From contig CBDCTY010000002.1 of NCBI GenBank assembly GCA_965222445.1, forward strand, positions 1,860,001 to 1,924,000: a DNA stretch of 64,000 bases, read 5' to 3'. The stretch's first letter is position 1. Each line of letters opens with the position of its first letter. The stretch is from GCA-958296115 sp965222445 (GTDB lineage Bacteria; Chloroflexota; Dehalococcoidia; Lucifugimonadales; CAJWER01). The notes under the pieces are model-generated. The model was not told where the DNA came from, did not search any database, and worked only from the letters and a program-made list of their open reading frames with translations. Positions 1 through 8,609 of this stretch are shown here, one piece after another. The translations under genes and the position numbers were made by a program.

Positions 1-1
1 C

Positions 2-1324
2 CTGAGCGTGGCGGGCGCCTACTGGAGGGGCGACGAGAACCGCGAGTCTCTGCAGCGCATCTACGGGACGGCCTTCGAGTCCCAGGAGGCGCTCGACGAG
101 CACCTGCACAATCTGGAGGAGGCGAGGCGCCGTGACCACCGCACGCTGGGTCGGGACCTGGACCTATTCTCCATACACGAGGAGACGGGGCCGGGCCTCA
201 TCGTATGGCACCCGAAGGGCGCGCGGGTACGCGGCCTGATCGAGGACTTCTGGAAGCGGGAGCACTACGCCTCGGGCTACGACCTCGTCTACACGCCCCA
301 CATCGGGCGCTCGACGCTGTGGGAGACGAGCGGGCACCTGGGCTTCTACAGCGAGAACATGTACGCCGCCGTCGAGATGGACGGGCAGGAGTACTACCTC
401 AAGCCGATGAACTGCCCGTTCCACATCATGTACTTCCAAAACGACATCCGCAGCTACCGGGACCTGCCCATGCGCATCGGCGAGCTGGGCACGGTGTACC
501 GGTACGAGCGGGGCGGCGTCGTCCAGGGCCTGCTGCGCGTTCGCGGCATGACGCAGGACGACGCCCACATCTTCTGCAGACCGGACCAGGTCGAGGACGA
601 GATAAACGGCGTTCTCGACCTGACGTTCTTCCTGCTCGGCAGCTTCGGGTTCACCGAGTACGACGTGATGCTCTCGACGAGGCCCGAGAAATCGGTCGGA
701 GACAGCGCGCAGTGGGAGCTCGCCACGGAATCGCTGCGCTCGACTCTCGTCGACAGGGGAATCGACTACCAGGTCGACGAGGGCGGCGGCGCCTTCTACG
801 GTCCCAAGATCGACATCCACATCCGGGACGCCATCGGACGGCAGTGGCAGATCACGACCGTGCAGTTCGACTTCAACCTGCCCGAACGGTTCGGCCTGAC
901 CTACATCGGGGACGACGGGAAGGAGCACAGGCCGTACATGGTCCACCGTGCGCTACTCGGAACGATGGAGCGTTTCATGGGAGTCCTGATAGAGCACTAC
1001 GCAGGGGCTTTCCCCGTATGGCTGGCGCCCGTCCAGGCTATCGTGATCCCGATAGCGGACCGGCACAACGGGTACGCCCATGAGCTCAGGAGCCGGCTGG
1101 AGCAGTCGAATGTGCGCGCCTCTGTCGACGACGGAAACGACCGCATGAACGCGAAGATTCGCAACGCGCAGATGCAGAAGGTGCCCTACATGCTCGTGGT
1201 CGGCGATCGGGAGGTGGAATCGGGCGGGGCATCCGTGCGACTGCGGTCGGGGGAGAACCTCCGGGCCATGACTGTAGAGGATACCGTCGCCAGGATCGCC
1301 GCAGACGTCGAATCGAGGCAGTGA
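2..1324 (+). CDS. thrS: Threonyl-tRNA synthetase, 5' end outside window
   Basis: This enzyme charges tRNA-Thr with threonine in the cytoplasm. The reading frame is open to the left edge, so the N-terminal TGS and editing domains lie outside; the visible 440 codons hold the class II catalytic core and the anticodon-binding domain. The family zinc ligands are visible: Cys in MNCPFHIMYF, His in DDAHIFC and His in MVHRALLGTMERF. Motif 2 is RYERGG and motif 3 is the MVHRALLGTMERF block. The C-terminal domain (about the last 105 residues, from PVWLAPVQ) carries the MNAKIRNAQ and VVGDREVE segments. It is followed by infC, rpmI and rplT in the usual bacterial order. The GTG at base 8 is in frame but is only an internal Val. 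Confidence 0.97.
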   Translation: MSVAGAYWRGDENRESLQRIYGTAFESQEALDEHLHNLEEARRRDHRTLGRDLDLFSIHEETGPGLIVWHPKGARVRGLIEDFWKREHYASGYDLVYTPHIGRSTLWETSGHLGFYSENMYAAVEMDGQEYYLKPMNCPFHIMYFQNDIRSYRDLPMRIGELGTVYRYERGGVVQGLLRVRGMTQDDAHIFCRPDQVEDEINGVLDLTFFLLGSFGFTEYDVMLSTRPEKSVGDSAQWELATESLRSTLVDRGIDYQVDEGGGAFYGPKIDIHIRDAIGRQWQITTVQFDFNLPERFGLTYIGDDGKEHRPYMVHRALLGTMERFMGVLIEHYAGAFPVWLAPVQAIVIPIADRHNGYAHELRSRLEQSNVRASVDDGNDRMNAKIRNAQMQKVPYMLVVGDREVESGGASVRLRSGENLRAMTVEDTVARIAADVESRQ

Positions 1325-1351
1325 CAGCGGAAATATTGGCTTCCATCGCTA

Positions 1352-1381
1352 TTGTTGCGGGCGCCCGCCGTATGCTATATT
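1352..1381 (+). promoter_or_regulatory. Possible promoter for infC-rpmI-rplT
   Basis: TTGTTG and TATATT are separated by 18 bases in the gap between thrS and infC. A GC palindrome (GCGGGCGCCCGC) lies in the spacer and could also act as a weak stop hairpin for thrS. Readthrough from thrS is an equally good explanation for expression. Confidence 0.3.
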
Positions 1382-1433
1382 CAAATGCATTCGCCGACAG
1401 GGCGTCAACTTCAATTGCGATGAGGGTAGCCGC

Positions 1434-2012
1434 ATAGCCAAGGACTATCGTATAAACGAGAGAATCAGGATTGCCGAGGTGCTCCTCATCGACGAGAGGG
1501 GCGCCCAGTTGGGTGTCCTGCCCACGCGTGAGGCGCTCCGGCTCGCCGAGGAGCGCAGCCTAGACCTAGTGGAGGTCGCCCCCTCGGCCAGGCCGCCCGT
1601 TTGCCGGATTATGGACTACGGCAAATTCCGGTACGAGGTGACGCGCAGGGAGCGAGAGGCGCGCAGGGACAACAAGTCGAAGGGTGCAGCCAACGAGTTG
1701 AAGGAGGTCAGATTAAAGACCCGCATCGGCGACCACGACAGGGAGGCCAAGACGCGGGTCGTCAGGCGGCTGCTGGGCGAAGGCTCCAAGGTGAAGGTCT
1801 CGGTGATGTTCAGGGGAAGAGAGATCACCCACCCGGAGATCGGGATGCAGGTCCTGCGCAAGGTGGCCGAAGACCTCAAAGATGACGCTAAAGTCGAGAA
1901 GGTGCCGGGCTTCGAGGGGAGATTTCTGTCGATGATCGTGAGCCCGGCGAAGAAGAATCAGCCCCAGCCCAAGCAGACGAATACACCGGAGCCAGCAAGT
2001 GCCCAAGCTTAA
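1434..2012 (+). CDS. infC: Translation initiation factor IF-3, probable AUA start
   Basis: IF-3 binds the 30S subunit and polices start-codon choice. The protein shows the YRINERIRIAEVLLID N-terminus, a basic linker and the C-terminal domain (EVRLKTRIGDHDREAKTR, VKVSVMFRGREITHPE, FEGRFLSMIVSP). No ATG, GTG or TTG lies in frame upstream of the GTG at 1479, and starting there would remove the conserved N-terminus. The ATA at 1434 sits 7 bases after GAGGG (1422-1426) and gives M-A-K-D-Y-R-I-N-E, matching where IF-3 proteins normally begin; an ATT at 1389 is the alternative. Rare AUU/AUA-type starts are known for infC and allow IF-3 to repress its own mRNA. Predicted length is 192 residues. It overlaps rpmI by 14 bases. 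Confidence 0.9.
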   Translation: MAKDYRINERIRIAEVLLIDERGAQLGVLPTREALRLAEERSLDLVEVAPSARPPVCRIMDYGKFRYEVTRREREARRDNKSKGAANELKEVRLKTRIGDHDREAKTRVVRRLLGEGSKVKVSVMFRGREITHPEIGMQVLRKVAEDLKDDAKVEKVPGFEGRFLSMIVSPAKKNQPQPKQTNTPEPASAQA

Positions 2013-2205
2013 GACACATAAGGGATCTGCCCGTCGATTCCGCATAACAGGGACGGGAAAGCTGCGCCGTATGAAGGGGCACCGGAGCCACCTTCGCCGG
2101 AAGAAGCCCGCCAACGTAAGGCGTCTCTACTCGCAAAAGCTGGAGGTGGCCCCCGGCGACGAAAGACACGTACGGCGGCTCTTGCCTTACGGGCTGCCCA
2201 ACTAG
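1999..2205 (+). CDS. rpmI: 50S ribosomal protein L35
   Basis: A 68-residue basic protein of the large ribosomal subunit. The family signature MPKLKTHKGSARRFRITG is present at the start and HRSHLRRKK follows. Translation starts at GTG 1999 inside the end of infC, so the two genes are probably translationally coupled. Length is normal for L35 (about 65 residues). Confidence 0.96.
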   Translation: MPKLKTHKGSARRFRITGTGKLRRMKGHRSHLRRKKPANVRRLYSQKLEVAPGDERHVRRLLPYGLPN

Positions 2206-2257
2206 CCCCTACCCTCCCTGCTCATTACGCCACCCACACCAAGACCAGGAGTCACCC

Positions 2258-2626
2258 GTGACCAGGATCAAGAGCGGTACTACAAGACGCCGTCGCCACA
2301 AGAAGGTGCTGAAGCAGACGCGTGGACACCAGGGTGTCCGCCATACGCTGTACAGCCGGGCGAAGGAGTCCCTCATCCACGCCCTCAAGTACTCCTATGC
2401 CCACCGCAGGAAGAAGAAGGGCGACATGCGGCGGCTTTGGACCATCAGGATCAACGCCGCCGCCCGCGCCAACGGCATCTCTTACAGCCAGCTCATGCAC
2501 GGGCTCAGGCTCGGCGGGGCGCAGGTGAACCGGAAGATGCTCGCCGACCTCGCCCTCAACGACCCCGAGGCCTTCGCGCAGGTAGCAAGCAGCTCCAAGG
2601 CGAGCCTGATGGACGCCGCCGCCTAG
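2258..2626 (+). CDS. rplT: 50S ribosomal protein L20
   Basis: L20 binds 23S rRNA early in 50S assembly and often represses its own operon. The GTG start at 2258 gives MTRIKSGTTRRRRHKKVLKQ. The family segments YSRAKESLIHALKYSYAHRR, RLWTIRINAAAR and YSQLMHGL are all visible. At 122 residues it is slightly longer than usual because of a short Ala/Ser-rich tail. Last gene of the infC-rpmI-rplT block; the 52-base gap from rpmI has no clear terminator. Confidence 0.97.
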   Translation: MTRIKSGTTRRRRHKKVLKQTRGHQGVRHTLYSRAKESLIHALKYSYAHRRKKKGDMRRLWTIRINAAARANGISYSQLMHGLRLGGAQVNRKMLADLALNDPEAFAQVASSSKASLMDAAA

Positions 2627-2815
2627 GAATCGCGCCCCGTAGTCGCCCCTAGGAAGCTGGACCAGCACTCTTCACGTAGGAGCCGTAAGCTCTCTGCGTT
2701 CGCACGTCGACGCACGGGGGGAGCGGGCCGCTCTCGCCCTTGCAGCCGTGCTCAGGGCAGCCCTCCCGGCGACGCTAGTGTTCCCGCTAATCGACATGCG
2801 GTACAAGGGGCCCAA

Positions 2816-3547
2816 GTGACACATCTGCGCTCGATCCGTCACGGCGACTCCAGGATCCGCTATTCGGTGGTGCGGAGCGCCCGCAGGAAGAAGACGGTCA
2901 CAATCACCATCGACCCTGGCGACGGCGTCCGCGTGCTCGCGCCGCTGCGAACACCCAACTCTGAGATCGAGTCCATCGTCAGGAAGCGGGCCGACTGGAT
3001 CCTCCGCAAGCTCGCCGAGGAGCGCCCCGAGGAGCCCCAGCCCAGGCAGCTCGTGACGGGTGAGACGCTCCACTACCTCGGACGCGAGCTCCCACTGCTG
3101 GTGCAGCTTACGACCGACCGAGTCACGTCCGTGAGGCTCGAGTCCGACACCTTCAGGATAGCGTGCCCGGTCTCGCTCATGGAGGAGGACCGCGCCGCTG
3201 CCATCAGGCACGCGCTCCTGGGCTGGTACGGGGAGCGGGCTGCCGAGTTGTTGCAGGGGTCTGTGGAGCGGTGGCAGCCCAGGGTGGGACCGTCTCCGAC
3301 ACGCATCTCGATCGGCAACCAGAAGACTAGGTGGGGAAGCTGCTCGTCCAAGGGAAGCGTGCGCTTCAACTTACGCCTGGCCATGGCTCCCCAGGCGCTG
3401 ATCGACTACGTGACCGTCCACGAGCTCTGCCACCTTCTCGTCGCCAACCACTCCGCGGCGTTCTGGGAGCAGGTCTCCCTCGTCATGCCGGACTACGATG
3501 CCCGGCGCCGCAGGCTCCGGGAGCTCGAACCGTTGCTCGGCCTGTGA
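2816..3547 (+). CDS. YgjP-like zinc metallopeptidase family (DUF45/M48-related)
   Basis: A 243-residue protein with the HELCHLLVANHS zinc-binding motif (HExxH, about residues 202-206) followed by FWEQVSLVMPDYDARR, where the family's third ligand region sits. The N-terminal part (SVVRSARRKKTVTITI) and the KTRWGSCSSKGSVRFNLRL block are typical of the YgjP/WLM-like group. The start is GTG 2816; no strong ribosome site is evident. The substrate is unknown. It follows the ribosomal operon after 189 bases. Confidence 0.85.
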   Translation: MTHLRSIRHGDSRIRYSVVRSARRKKTVTITIDPGDGVRVLAPLRTPNSEIESIVRKRADWILRKLAEERPEEPQPRQLVTGETLHYLGRELPLLVQLTTDRVTSVRLESDTFRIACPVSLMEEDRAAAIRHALLGWYGERAAELLQGSVERWQPRVGPSPTRISIGNQKTRWGSCSSKGSVRFNLRLAMAPQALIDYVTVHELCHLLVANHSAAFWEQVSLVMPDYDARRRRLRELEPLLGL

Positions 3548-3577
3548 CGAGTCGCACTGCCCCGTGGGGCGTCGGGC

Positions 3578-4606
3578 CTATCCGCCGGTCCATGTCTCGG
3601 CACGGCGCATGAACACCGAGGGGTCCTCCCGCCACTCGGCATAGCCGATGCGCCTGCCGTCCGTCAGGTAGTAGATTTTCTCATCGATGCAGGCGAGCAG
3701 GTCCTTGTCCTCCTCGGCAACAGTGAATCCCCCGTGCTCCGATTCGGAGTCCCGAGCGGTGACCACGAAGGCCCCGCGGGACTCATAGGCGGCGTCGCTA
3801 TTGCCGACCTCTCCCCTGGCCACCGCGTCTATGTTCCCGTCAGCCAGCGAATCGAGAAGCTCCGTCTCGCCGAGCTCGTCCCCAAGATAGATCACCTGCG
3901 GGAGCTCCTCCGAGGGTGGATATAGGCTACGCCTCCCCTGGAGGACCGGGGACTCGCCGGCGGCGGTGATGGTGTAGTCTGCGGTGCCGTCGGCGGTCAC
4001 CTCTCCTCGCGGCGCCTCGACTCGAGTCCCGGCGGCCAGCACGCCGTTCGCGTCAGCCAGGCCCGTCAGCACGAGCAGGCGCGCCTCTCCCGTCGTTCCG
4101 GCAAGGACGCCCACTCGCACGCCGCTCGTCAGGCTGTCGTGGCTGGCGAGGCGCTCCGCATCCTCGGCGCGCACCAGAAGCGATTGTCGGAAGGCGACGT
4201 GGCCCGACGTAAAGGCGACGACCTTCTCGCCGGCCGCGTTCCGCGTGCGTGAGTCGAGGATGGTGATGCCGCCTCCCACGATGTCGTATTCGGGTCGGGC
4301 GGACTGCAGCCAGATGTCGTCCCATAGCGCGATGGGCTTGCGGGAAAAAGAGAGTCCGGCGCCCTCCATTGCTTCGAGGGCGGTCAGCAGGTCGGCCTCG
4401 TAGCCGAGGTGCGCGTCGAACCCCGGGGAGTCGGGGTCCTCGTCGGCGCTGTAGCTGACGGGGGCGAAGAAGGGGTAGAAGCCCGCCTGGAGGGTGCGCC
4501 CGCCCTCCGTACAGGCGCGGGGCTGCTCGACCTCGGACGAGCACGCGGCGAGTGACAGGACGGAACCCAAAAGGACTGCCACGGGGAGCGCAGCCCGCCA
4601 GCTCAA
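3578..4606 (-). CDS. Solute-binding lipoprotein, ABC family 3-like
   Basis: An extracellular binding protein of about 342 residues. The chosen TTG start (4606-4604) overlaps the stop codon of the EVE gene and yields a signal peptide, SWRAALPVAVLLGSVLSLAAC, with a lipobox Cys at about residue 23. The mature part has AGFYPFFAPVSYS, GYEADLLTALE and YDIVGGGITILDSRT, resembling amino-acid binding proteins. The frame is open further upstream, but that stretch only shadows the EVE gene. No permease or ATPase is nearby, so it may be an orphan receptor. Confidence 0.75.
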   Translation of the reverse strand: MSWRAALPVAVLLGSVLSLAACSSEVEQPRACTEGGRTLQAGFYPFFAPVSYSADEDPDSPGFDAHLGYEADLLTALEAMEGAGLSFSRKPIALWDDIWLQSARPEYDIVGGGITILDSRTRNAAGEKVVAFTSGHVAFRQSLLVRAEDAERLASHDSLTSGVRVGVLAGTTGEARLLVLTGLADANGVLAAGTRVEAPRGEVTADGTADYTITAAGESPVLQGRRSLYPPSEELPQVIYLGDELGETELLDSLADGNIDAVARGEVGNSDAAYESRGAFVVTARDSESEHGGFTVAEEDKDLLACIDEKIYYLTDGRRIGYAEWREDPSVFMRRAETWTGG

Positions 4607-5082
4607 TTCCCCGGCTCCTGGGCGAGGTCCAGGATGATCTCCCACTCCGCCCTGGTGAGCGGGTGAACCGAGATGCGGGGCCGCTTGAACAGCGAGCACT
4701 CCGCCAGGCCGGGCTCCGCCCTGAGCCGCTTCAGCGTGACAGGGTTCGGCAGCTCGGCGTCGCCCCTGATGTCCACCATGAACCAGATCGGCTTCTCCGG
4801 CGTGCTCTTCGGGTCGGGGTGGTCCGAGTCCGGGTCCCACGCCGTGAAGTCGGGGTAGCCCTCCCGCACAACCGTAGCCGTGCCGACGACGGCAATCGGC
4901 TTGGCGTTGGAGTGGTAGAAGAACACGCGGTCGCCGACCTTGACCTGGTCGCGGAGGAAGTTCCGCGCCTGGTAGTTGCGCACCCCGTCCCACTCAGCCG
5001 TCCGGTCCTCCTCCCCCATGAGGTCCGAGAACGAGTACGCCGACGGCTCCGATTTAAACAGCCAATATCCACAATCCGCCAT
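4603..5082 (-). CDS. EVE domain protein
   Basis: A 159-residue single-domain protein. EVE domains are PUA-like folds that recognise modified bases in DNA or RNA. Typical segments are GYWLFKSEPSAYSF at the start, WDGVRNYQARNFLRD, VGDRVFFYHSNA and YPLTR-like VHPLTRAEWE near the end. It starts at ATG 5082 and its TGA overlaps the TTG start of the downstream lipoprotein gene, suggesting an operon. Confidence 0.9.
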   Translation of the reverse strand: MADCGYWLFKSEPSAYSFSDLMGEEDRTAEWDGVRNYQARNFLRDQVKVGDRVFFYHSNAKPIAVVGTATVVREGYPDFTAWDPDSDHPDPKSTPEKPIWFMVDIRGDAELPNPVTLKRLRAEPGLAECSLFKRPRISVHPLTRAEWEIILDLAQEPGN

Positions 5083-5389
5083 TCGTTCCTCTCCTTAGCC
5101 GAGTATTTCCATCCTTAACAGATAACATCCATCGGCTGTTCTCCGCAAATGCCGCTCTCAGCAGACGTGGGCTGAATCCGCTCCGTCACTCCAGCGTAGA
5201 GCCTGCCCGCACTCCGATACGGGGCAGAAGTCCAAGAGTGGGTAGGCCGATCTTCCAACCGTCATGGCGGCACGCCGCAGCCGTTAGCCACTACCCCTGG
5301 CCCCTCTGGGTTCCGGCCTGCGCCGGAACGACGGTTCGGTCATACCCCTTGCAATAGCCCACCCACACCATCACAATATCCTCACTATT
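5083..5389. other. Intergenic, no gene seen
   Basis: A divergent gap between the EVE gene and the flavoenzyme. It holds a decayed copy of the hairpin module common in this window (GAGCCTGCCC near 5197) and a small palindrome TTCCGGCCTGCGCCGGAA near 5310. Near 5393-5423 the motif ATTCACCATTCCCA is directly repeated at the start of the next gene. No riboswitch or tRNA was recognised. Confidence 0.6.
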
Positions 5390-7861
5390 TTGAATTCACC
5401 ATTCCCAATTCACCATTCCCAATTACCCTCCCACGCCCGCGTAGTAATTATCGGGGGCGGTATAGCCGGGTGCAGCACCGCGTACCACCTGGCGAAGCTG
5501 GGCTGGAAGGACATCGTGCTGCTGGAGCGCAGGAATATCTCCGGCGGCACGACCTGGCACGCTGCGGGGCTGGTCACGCAGATGCGCAACTCCAAGACCC
5601 TCATCGACATCGCCCGTTACGGCATCGGCCTCTACGCGAGCATCACCGAGGAGACCGGCGTCGAGACTGGTTTCAACCGCACGGGCAGCATCTCGGTCGC
5701 GCGTACCCAGGGGCGTATGGACGAGTTCAGGAAGATAGCCTCCCTCGCAAGGTCGTACGGCATCGAGATCGAGCCGATCAGCCCGGGCGAGGCCGGCGAG
5801 ATGTGGCCGATGATGAGGATCGACGATCTTGTAGGCGGCCTGTACATCCCCCGTGACGCTCAGATGGTGCCCCACCTCGCGGCGGCGGCGCTGGCCCGCG
5901 GCGCCGAGATGGCCGGCGCGGCGCTCTTCGAGAACGTCAGCGTAACCGGCATCCTCCAGGACCGCGGCGCAGTTACCGGCGTATCGACGGACATGGGAGA
6001 CATCGCGTGCGAGTACGTCGTGATCGCCGCCGGGATGTGGTCCAGGGACATCGGGATGAGCGCGGGCGTGAAGGTGCCGCTGATGGCCGCGGAGCACATG
6101 TATCTGGTCACGAGGCCGATGGGGCTGCCCCACGACGCGAAGTCACTGCGCGACCCGGACGAGCAGATCTACTTCCGCCGCGACCAGGAGGAGAAGGGCG
6201 CGATCCTGATGGGCGGCTTCGAGTCGGTCGCCAAGCCGTGGCCCGACGGCCCGGCCAGCGGCTACAACTTCAGCCTCGTCGAGCCCGACTGGGAGCACTT
6301 CAAGGTCTTCTGGGAGAATGCGACGTACAGGGTGCCGGCCATGGCGGAGGCGGGCATCGACCGCTTCTACGTCAGCGCGGAGAGCTTTACGCCGGACAAC
6401 CGCTACATCCTGGGCGAGGCGCCGGAGCTGCGGAACATGTTCCTGTGCACGGGCCTGAACTCGACCGGCATCGCGGCCGGACCCGGCTCGGGCCGGGCCG
6501 TGGCCGAGTGGATGGTCGAGGGCCACCCCACGATGGACATGTGGGAGGTGGACCCCAGGCGCTTCCACCAGTACCAGAACGGCCGGAAGTATCTCTACGA
6601 CCGCACGGTGGAGTCCGTGGGGACGCTGTACGGTATGCACTGGCCCCACAAACAGATGGAGACCGCGAGGATGGCCCGAAAGTCGCCTTTCCACGACCGG
6701 CTGGCTGTGCGCGGGGCGTGCTTCGGGGAGGCGGGGGGATGGGAGCGGCCCAACTGGTTCGCCCCCGAGGGTGTCACCCCCAAGTACGAGTACTCGTACG
6801 ACAGGCAGAACTGGTTCGACCACTCGGCCGGCGAGCATCGGGCAGTGCGCGAGACCGTCGGCCTGTTCGACCAGACCTCATTCGCCAAGTTCATGCTGCA
6901 GGGCGCCGACGCCGCCCAGGTCCTCCAGCAGCTTTGCGCAAACGACGTGGACGTACCGCCCGGGCGTGTCGTCTACACGGCCATGCTGAACGAGCGAGGC
7001 GGCATCGAGGCGGACCTCACGGTCACTCGCGTTGCACAGCACAGCTACCTGATCGTGACCGGGGGCGCGGTCTCGGCCAGGGACTACGGGTGGATCGAGT
7101 CGCACATACCGGCCGAGGCCGACGCCAGTCTCATGGACGTCACATCAGCCTACGCGGTGCTGGGGCTGATGGGCCCCCGCTCCAGGGATCTCATGTCCGA
7201 GATCACGGACGCCGACGTTTCGAGCGACGCCATGCCGTTCCTGAGTTCGCGCAAGATCACGATAGGCTACGCTCCTGTGCGGACGACGCGAATAACCTAC
7301 GTGGGGGCGCTCGGCTGGGAGCTGTATATGCCCACCGAGTTCGCCGCCGGGGTCTTCGACACCATCATGGCCCACGGCGAGGCGCACGGGCTCAGGCTCG
7401 CCGGGTTCCACGCCATGGAGACCCTGCGCGTGGAGAAGGCCTACCGCGCCTGGGGCCACGACATCGTAGATCTCGACACGCCACTCGAGGCCGGGCTCGG
7501 TTTCGCGGTCGCCATGGACAAGCCCGGCGGCTTCATCGGCAGGGACGCCCTGCTCGAACAGAAGAGCCGCGGGCTGACGAAGAGGCTTGCCGTCTTCGTG
7601 CTCGACGACCCGGAGCCGCTGCTTCTCGGCGACGAGCCCATCTTCCGCAACGGCAGGCTGGTCGGACGCACGACGTCAGGGGCGTTCGGACACACGGTCG
7701 GAAGCTCAGTGGGCATGGGCTACGTAGAGAGCGACGATGGCGTTACGCCGCGCCACATCCGCTCCGGGGACTACGAGATCGAGGTCCTGGCCCAGCGCTT
7801 CACGGCCAGGGCGCGGCTGTCGGCGCCATACGACCCCAGGAGCCGCCGCGTCCGGTCCTAG
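5390..7861 (+). CDS. FAD-dependent dimethylglycine/sarcosine dehydrogenase-like protein
   Basis: An 823-residue enzyme likely to oxidise an N-methyl amine such as dimethylglycine or sarcosine. The DAO domain starts with VVIIGGGIAGCS (about residues 18-29) and carries GGTTWHAAGL, the His-bearing flavin region typical of this family. An FAO_M-type linker follows near residue 400, then a GcvT folate-binding domain (from about 430) with LGWELYMP and FHAMETLRVEKAYRAWGHD, and a GcvT C-terminal barrel with TSGAFGHTVG. The start is uncertain: TTG 5390 is the only early start codon, but the first dozen residues are encoded by a small direct repeat. It stands alone; the folate partner genes are not visible. 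Confidence 0.88.
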   Translation: MNSPFPIHHSQLPSHARVVIIGGGIAGCSTAYHLAKLGWKDIVLLERRNISGGTTWHAAGLVTQMRNSKTLIDIARYGIGLYASITEETGVETGFNRTGSISVARTQGRMDEFRKIASLARSYGIEIEPISPGEAGEMWPMMRIDDLVGGLYIPRDAQMVPHLAAAALARGAEMAGAALFENVSVTGILQDRGAVTGVSTDMGDIACEYVVIAAGMWSRDIGMSAGVKVPLMAAEHMYLVTRPMGLPHDAKSLRDPDEQIYFRRDQEEKGAILMGGFESVAKPWPDGPASGYNFSLVEPDWEHFKVFWENATYRVPAMAEAGIDRFYVSAESFTPDNRYILGEAPELRNMFLCTGLNSTGIAAGPGSGRAVAEWMVEGHPTMDMWEVDPRRFHQYQNGRKYLYDRTVESVGTLYGMHWPHKQMETARMARKSPFHDRLAVRGACFGEAGGWERPNWFAPEGVTPKYEYSYDRQNWFDHSAGEHRAVRETVGLFDQTSFAKFMLQGADAAQVLQQLCANDVDVPPGRVVYTAMLNERGGIEADLTVTRVAQHSYLIVTGGAVSARDYGWIESHIPAEADASLMDVTSAYAVLGLMGPRSRDLMSEITDADVSSDAMPFLSSRKITIGYAPVRTTRITYVGALGWELYMPTEFAAGVFDTIMAHGEAHGLRLAGFHAMETLRVEKAYRAWGHDIVDLDTPLEAGLGFAVAMDKPGGFIGRDALLEQKSRGLTKRLAVFVLDDPEPLLLGDEPIFRNGRLVGRTTSGAFGHTVGSSVGMGYVESDDGVTPRHIRSGDYEIEVLAQRFTARARLSAPYDPRSRRVRS

Positions 7862-7934
7862 CCCGCGAAGCCCTCGCACCTGCTCCAAGTCTTGCAAAGC
7901 GACTACGCGACGGCCAGCAATCCCCGTCTATGGA

Positions 7935-8066
7935 CCCCCAGATCCACCACCTAATACCAAGTCACCGTGATGCCGCCGTATATGTGCGGCCAGGGAGTGG
8001 GTTCCCGCCCCGTATCAAGTACGGGGCAGGCTCTTCGCGGGAATGACGGAGGTGGGGGATTTGGGG
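7935..8066 (+). repeat. Chimeric family A/B repeat
   Basis: The outer ends match family B (CCCCAGATCCACCACCTA on the left, GGAGGTGGGGGATTTGGGG on the right). The inside from 7954 is the left half of a family A repeat (ATACCAAGTCACCGTGATG) up to the shared hairpin core. The join is at the conserved GGGAATGACGG, so it looks like a recombination product between the two families. Confidence 0.7.
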
Positions 8067-8146
8067 ACCCTGGGCCGTTTGACACTCATAGGAGGCCGAC
8101 TTAGAATCTGCTGTACGCTCTAACGGGCGCCTGGGAGGGATACTCG

Positions 8147-8386
8147 ATGGATACCAAGGCATACATACTGATCGAGACGGCTGTTGGCAAGTCGCGCGAC
8201 GTGGCGAAAGAGCTTCGCGTTCTGGAAGGCTTCGAGACCGTGGACCCTGTCACCGGCCCCTACGACATAATCGCGGTGATCAGCGCGAGAGACCTCAACG
8301 CCGTGGGCGACATCGTATCCAGGCAGGTGCACACCATCGACGGCATCGTCCGAACCGTCACCTGCCTCGCCGTCGCGCGGGCCTAG
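8147..8386 (+). CDS. Stand-alone RAM (Lrp/AsnC ligand-binding) domain protein
   Basis: A 79-residue protein matching the effector-binding RAM domain of Lrp/AsnC regulators but without a DNA-binding domain. Seen: AYILIETAVGKSRDVAKEL, the VTGPYDIIAVI strand typical of the fold, and the C-terminal IDGIVRTVTCLAVA. Such proteins usually form ligand-binding oligomers. It starts at ATG 8147 and is flanked on both sides by repeats, so it is probably transcribed alone. Confidence 0.85.
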   Translation: MDTKAYILIETAVGKSRDVAKELRVLEGFETVDPVTGPYDIIAVISARDLNAVGDIVSRQVHTIDGIVRTVTCLAVARA

Positions 8387-8394
8387 CGTACATA

Positions 8395-8520
8395 ATACCA
8401 AGTCACCGTGATGCCGCCGTATATGTGCGGCCAGGGAGTGGGTTCCCGCCCCGTATCGAGTACGGGGCAGGCTCTTCGCGGGAATGACGGCTTTACGGCG
8501 CGCTCAAAATAAATTGGTAT
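8395..8520 (+). repeat. Family A hairpin repeat, long form
   Basis: A 126-bp element with short terminal inverted repeats (ATACCAA / TTGGTAT). The core is a long hairpin, GGGTTCCCGC ... GCGGGAA, with an inner hairpin CCCCGTA/TACGGGG in its loop. TA precedes the left end. Other copies lie at 20069, 24353, 27039, 60077 and 62430. Confidence 0.85.
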
Positions 8521-8609
8521 AACTCCCGCAGCAGGCGTGGACGACCACTACTGCGGGGCGCCCTCTTTACGGCCATACTTTGCAGGACGGTCCCGCGGGG
8601 CGAGCGGCG

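Noticed and set aside
1355..1366. Intrinsic terminator after thrS at the GC palindrome
   Set aside because: The stem is only about 6 bp and no T run follows; readthrough into infC is more likely.
4607..4993. Upstream extension of the solute-binding protein frame
   Set aside because: It lies wholly inside the EVE-domain gene on the same strand and would place the signal peptide internally.
6007..8046. A 679-codon frame overlapping the flavoenzyme gene
   Set aside because: Its Arg/Gly/Pro-rich composition is typical of a shadow frame in GC-rich DNA, and the flavoenzyme frame is well supported.
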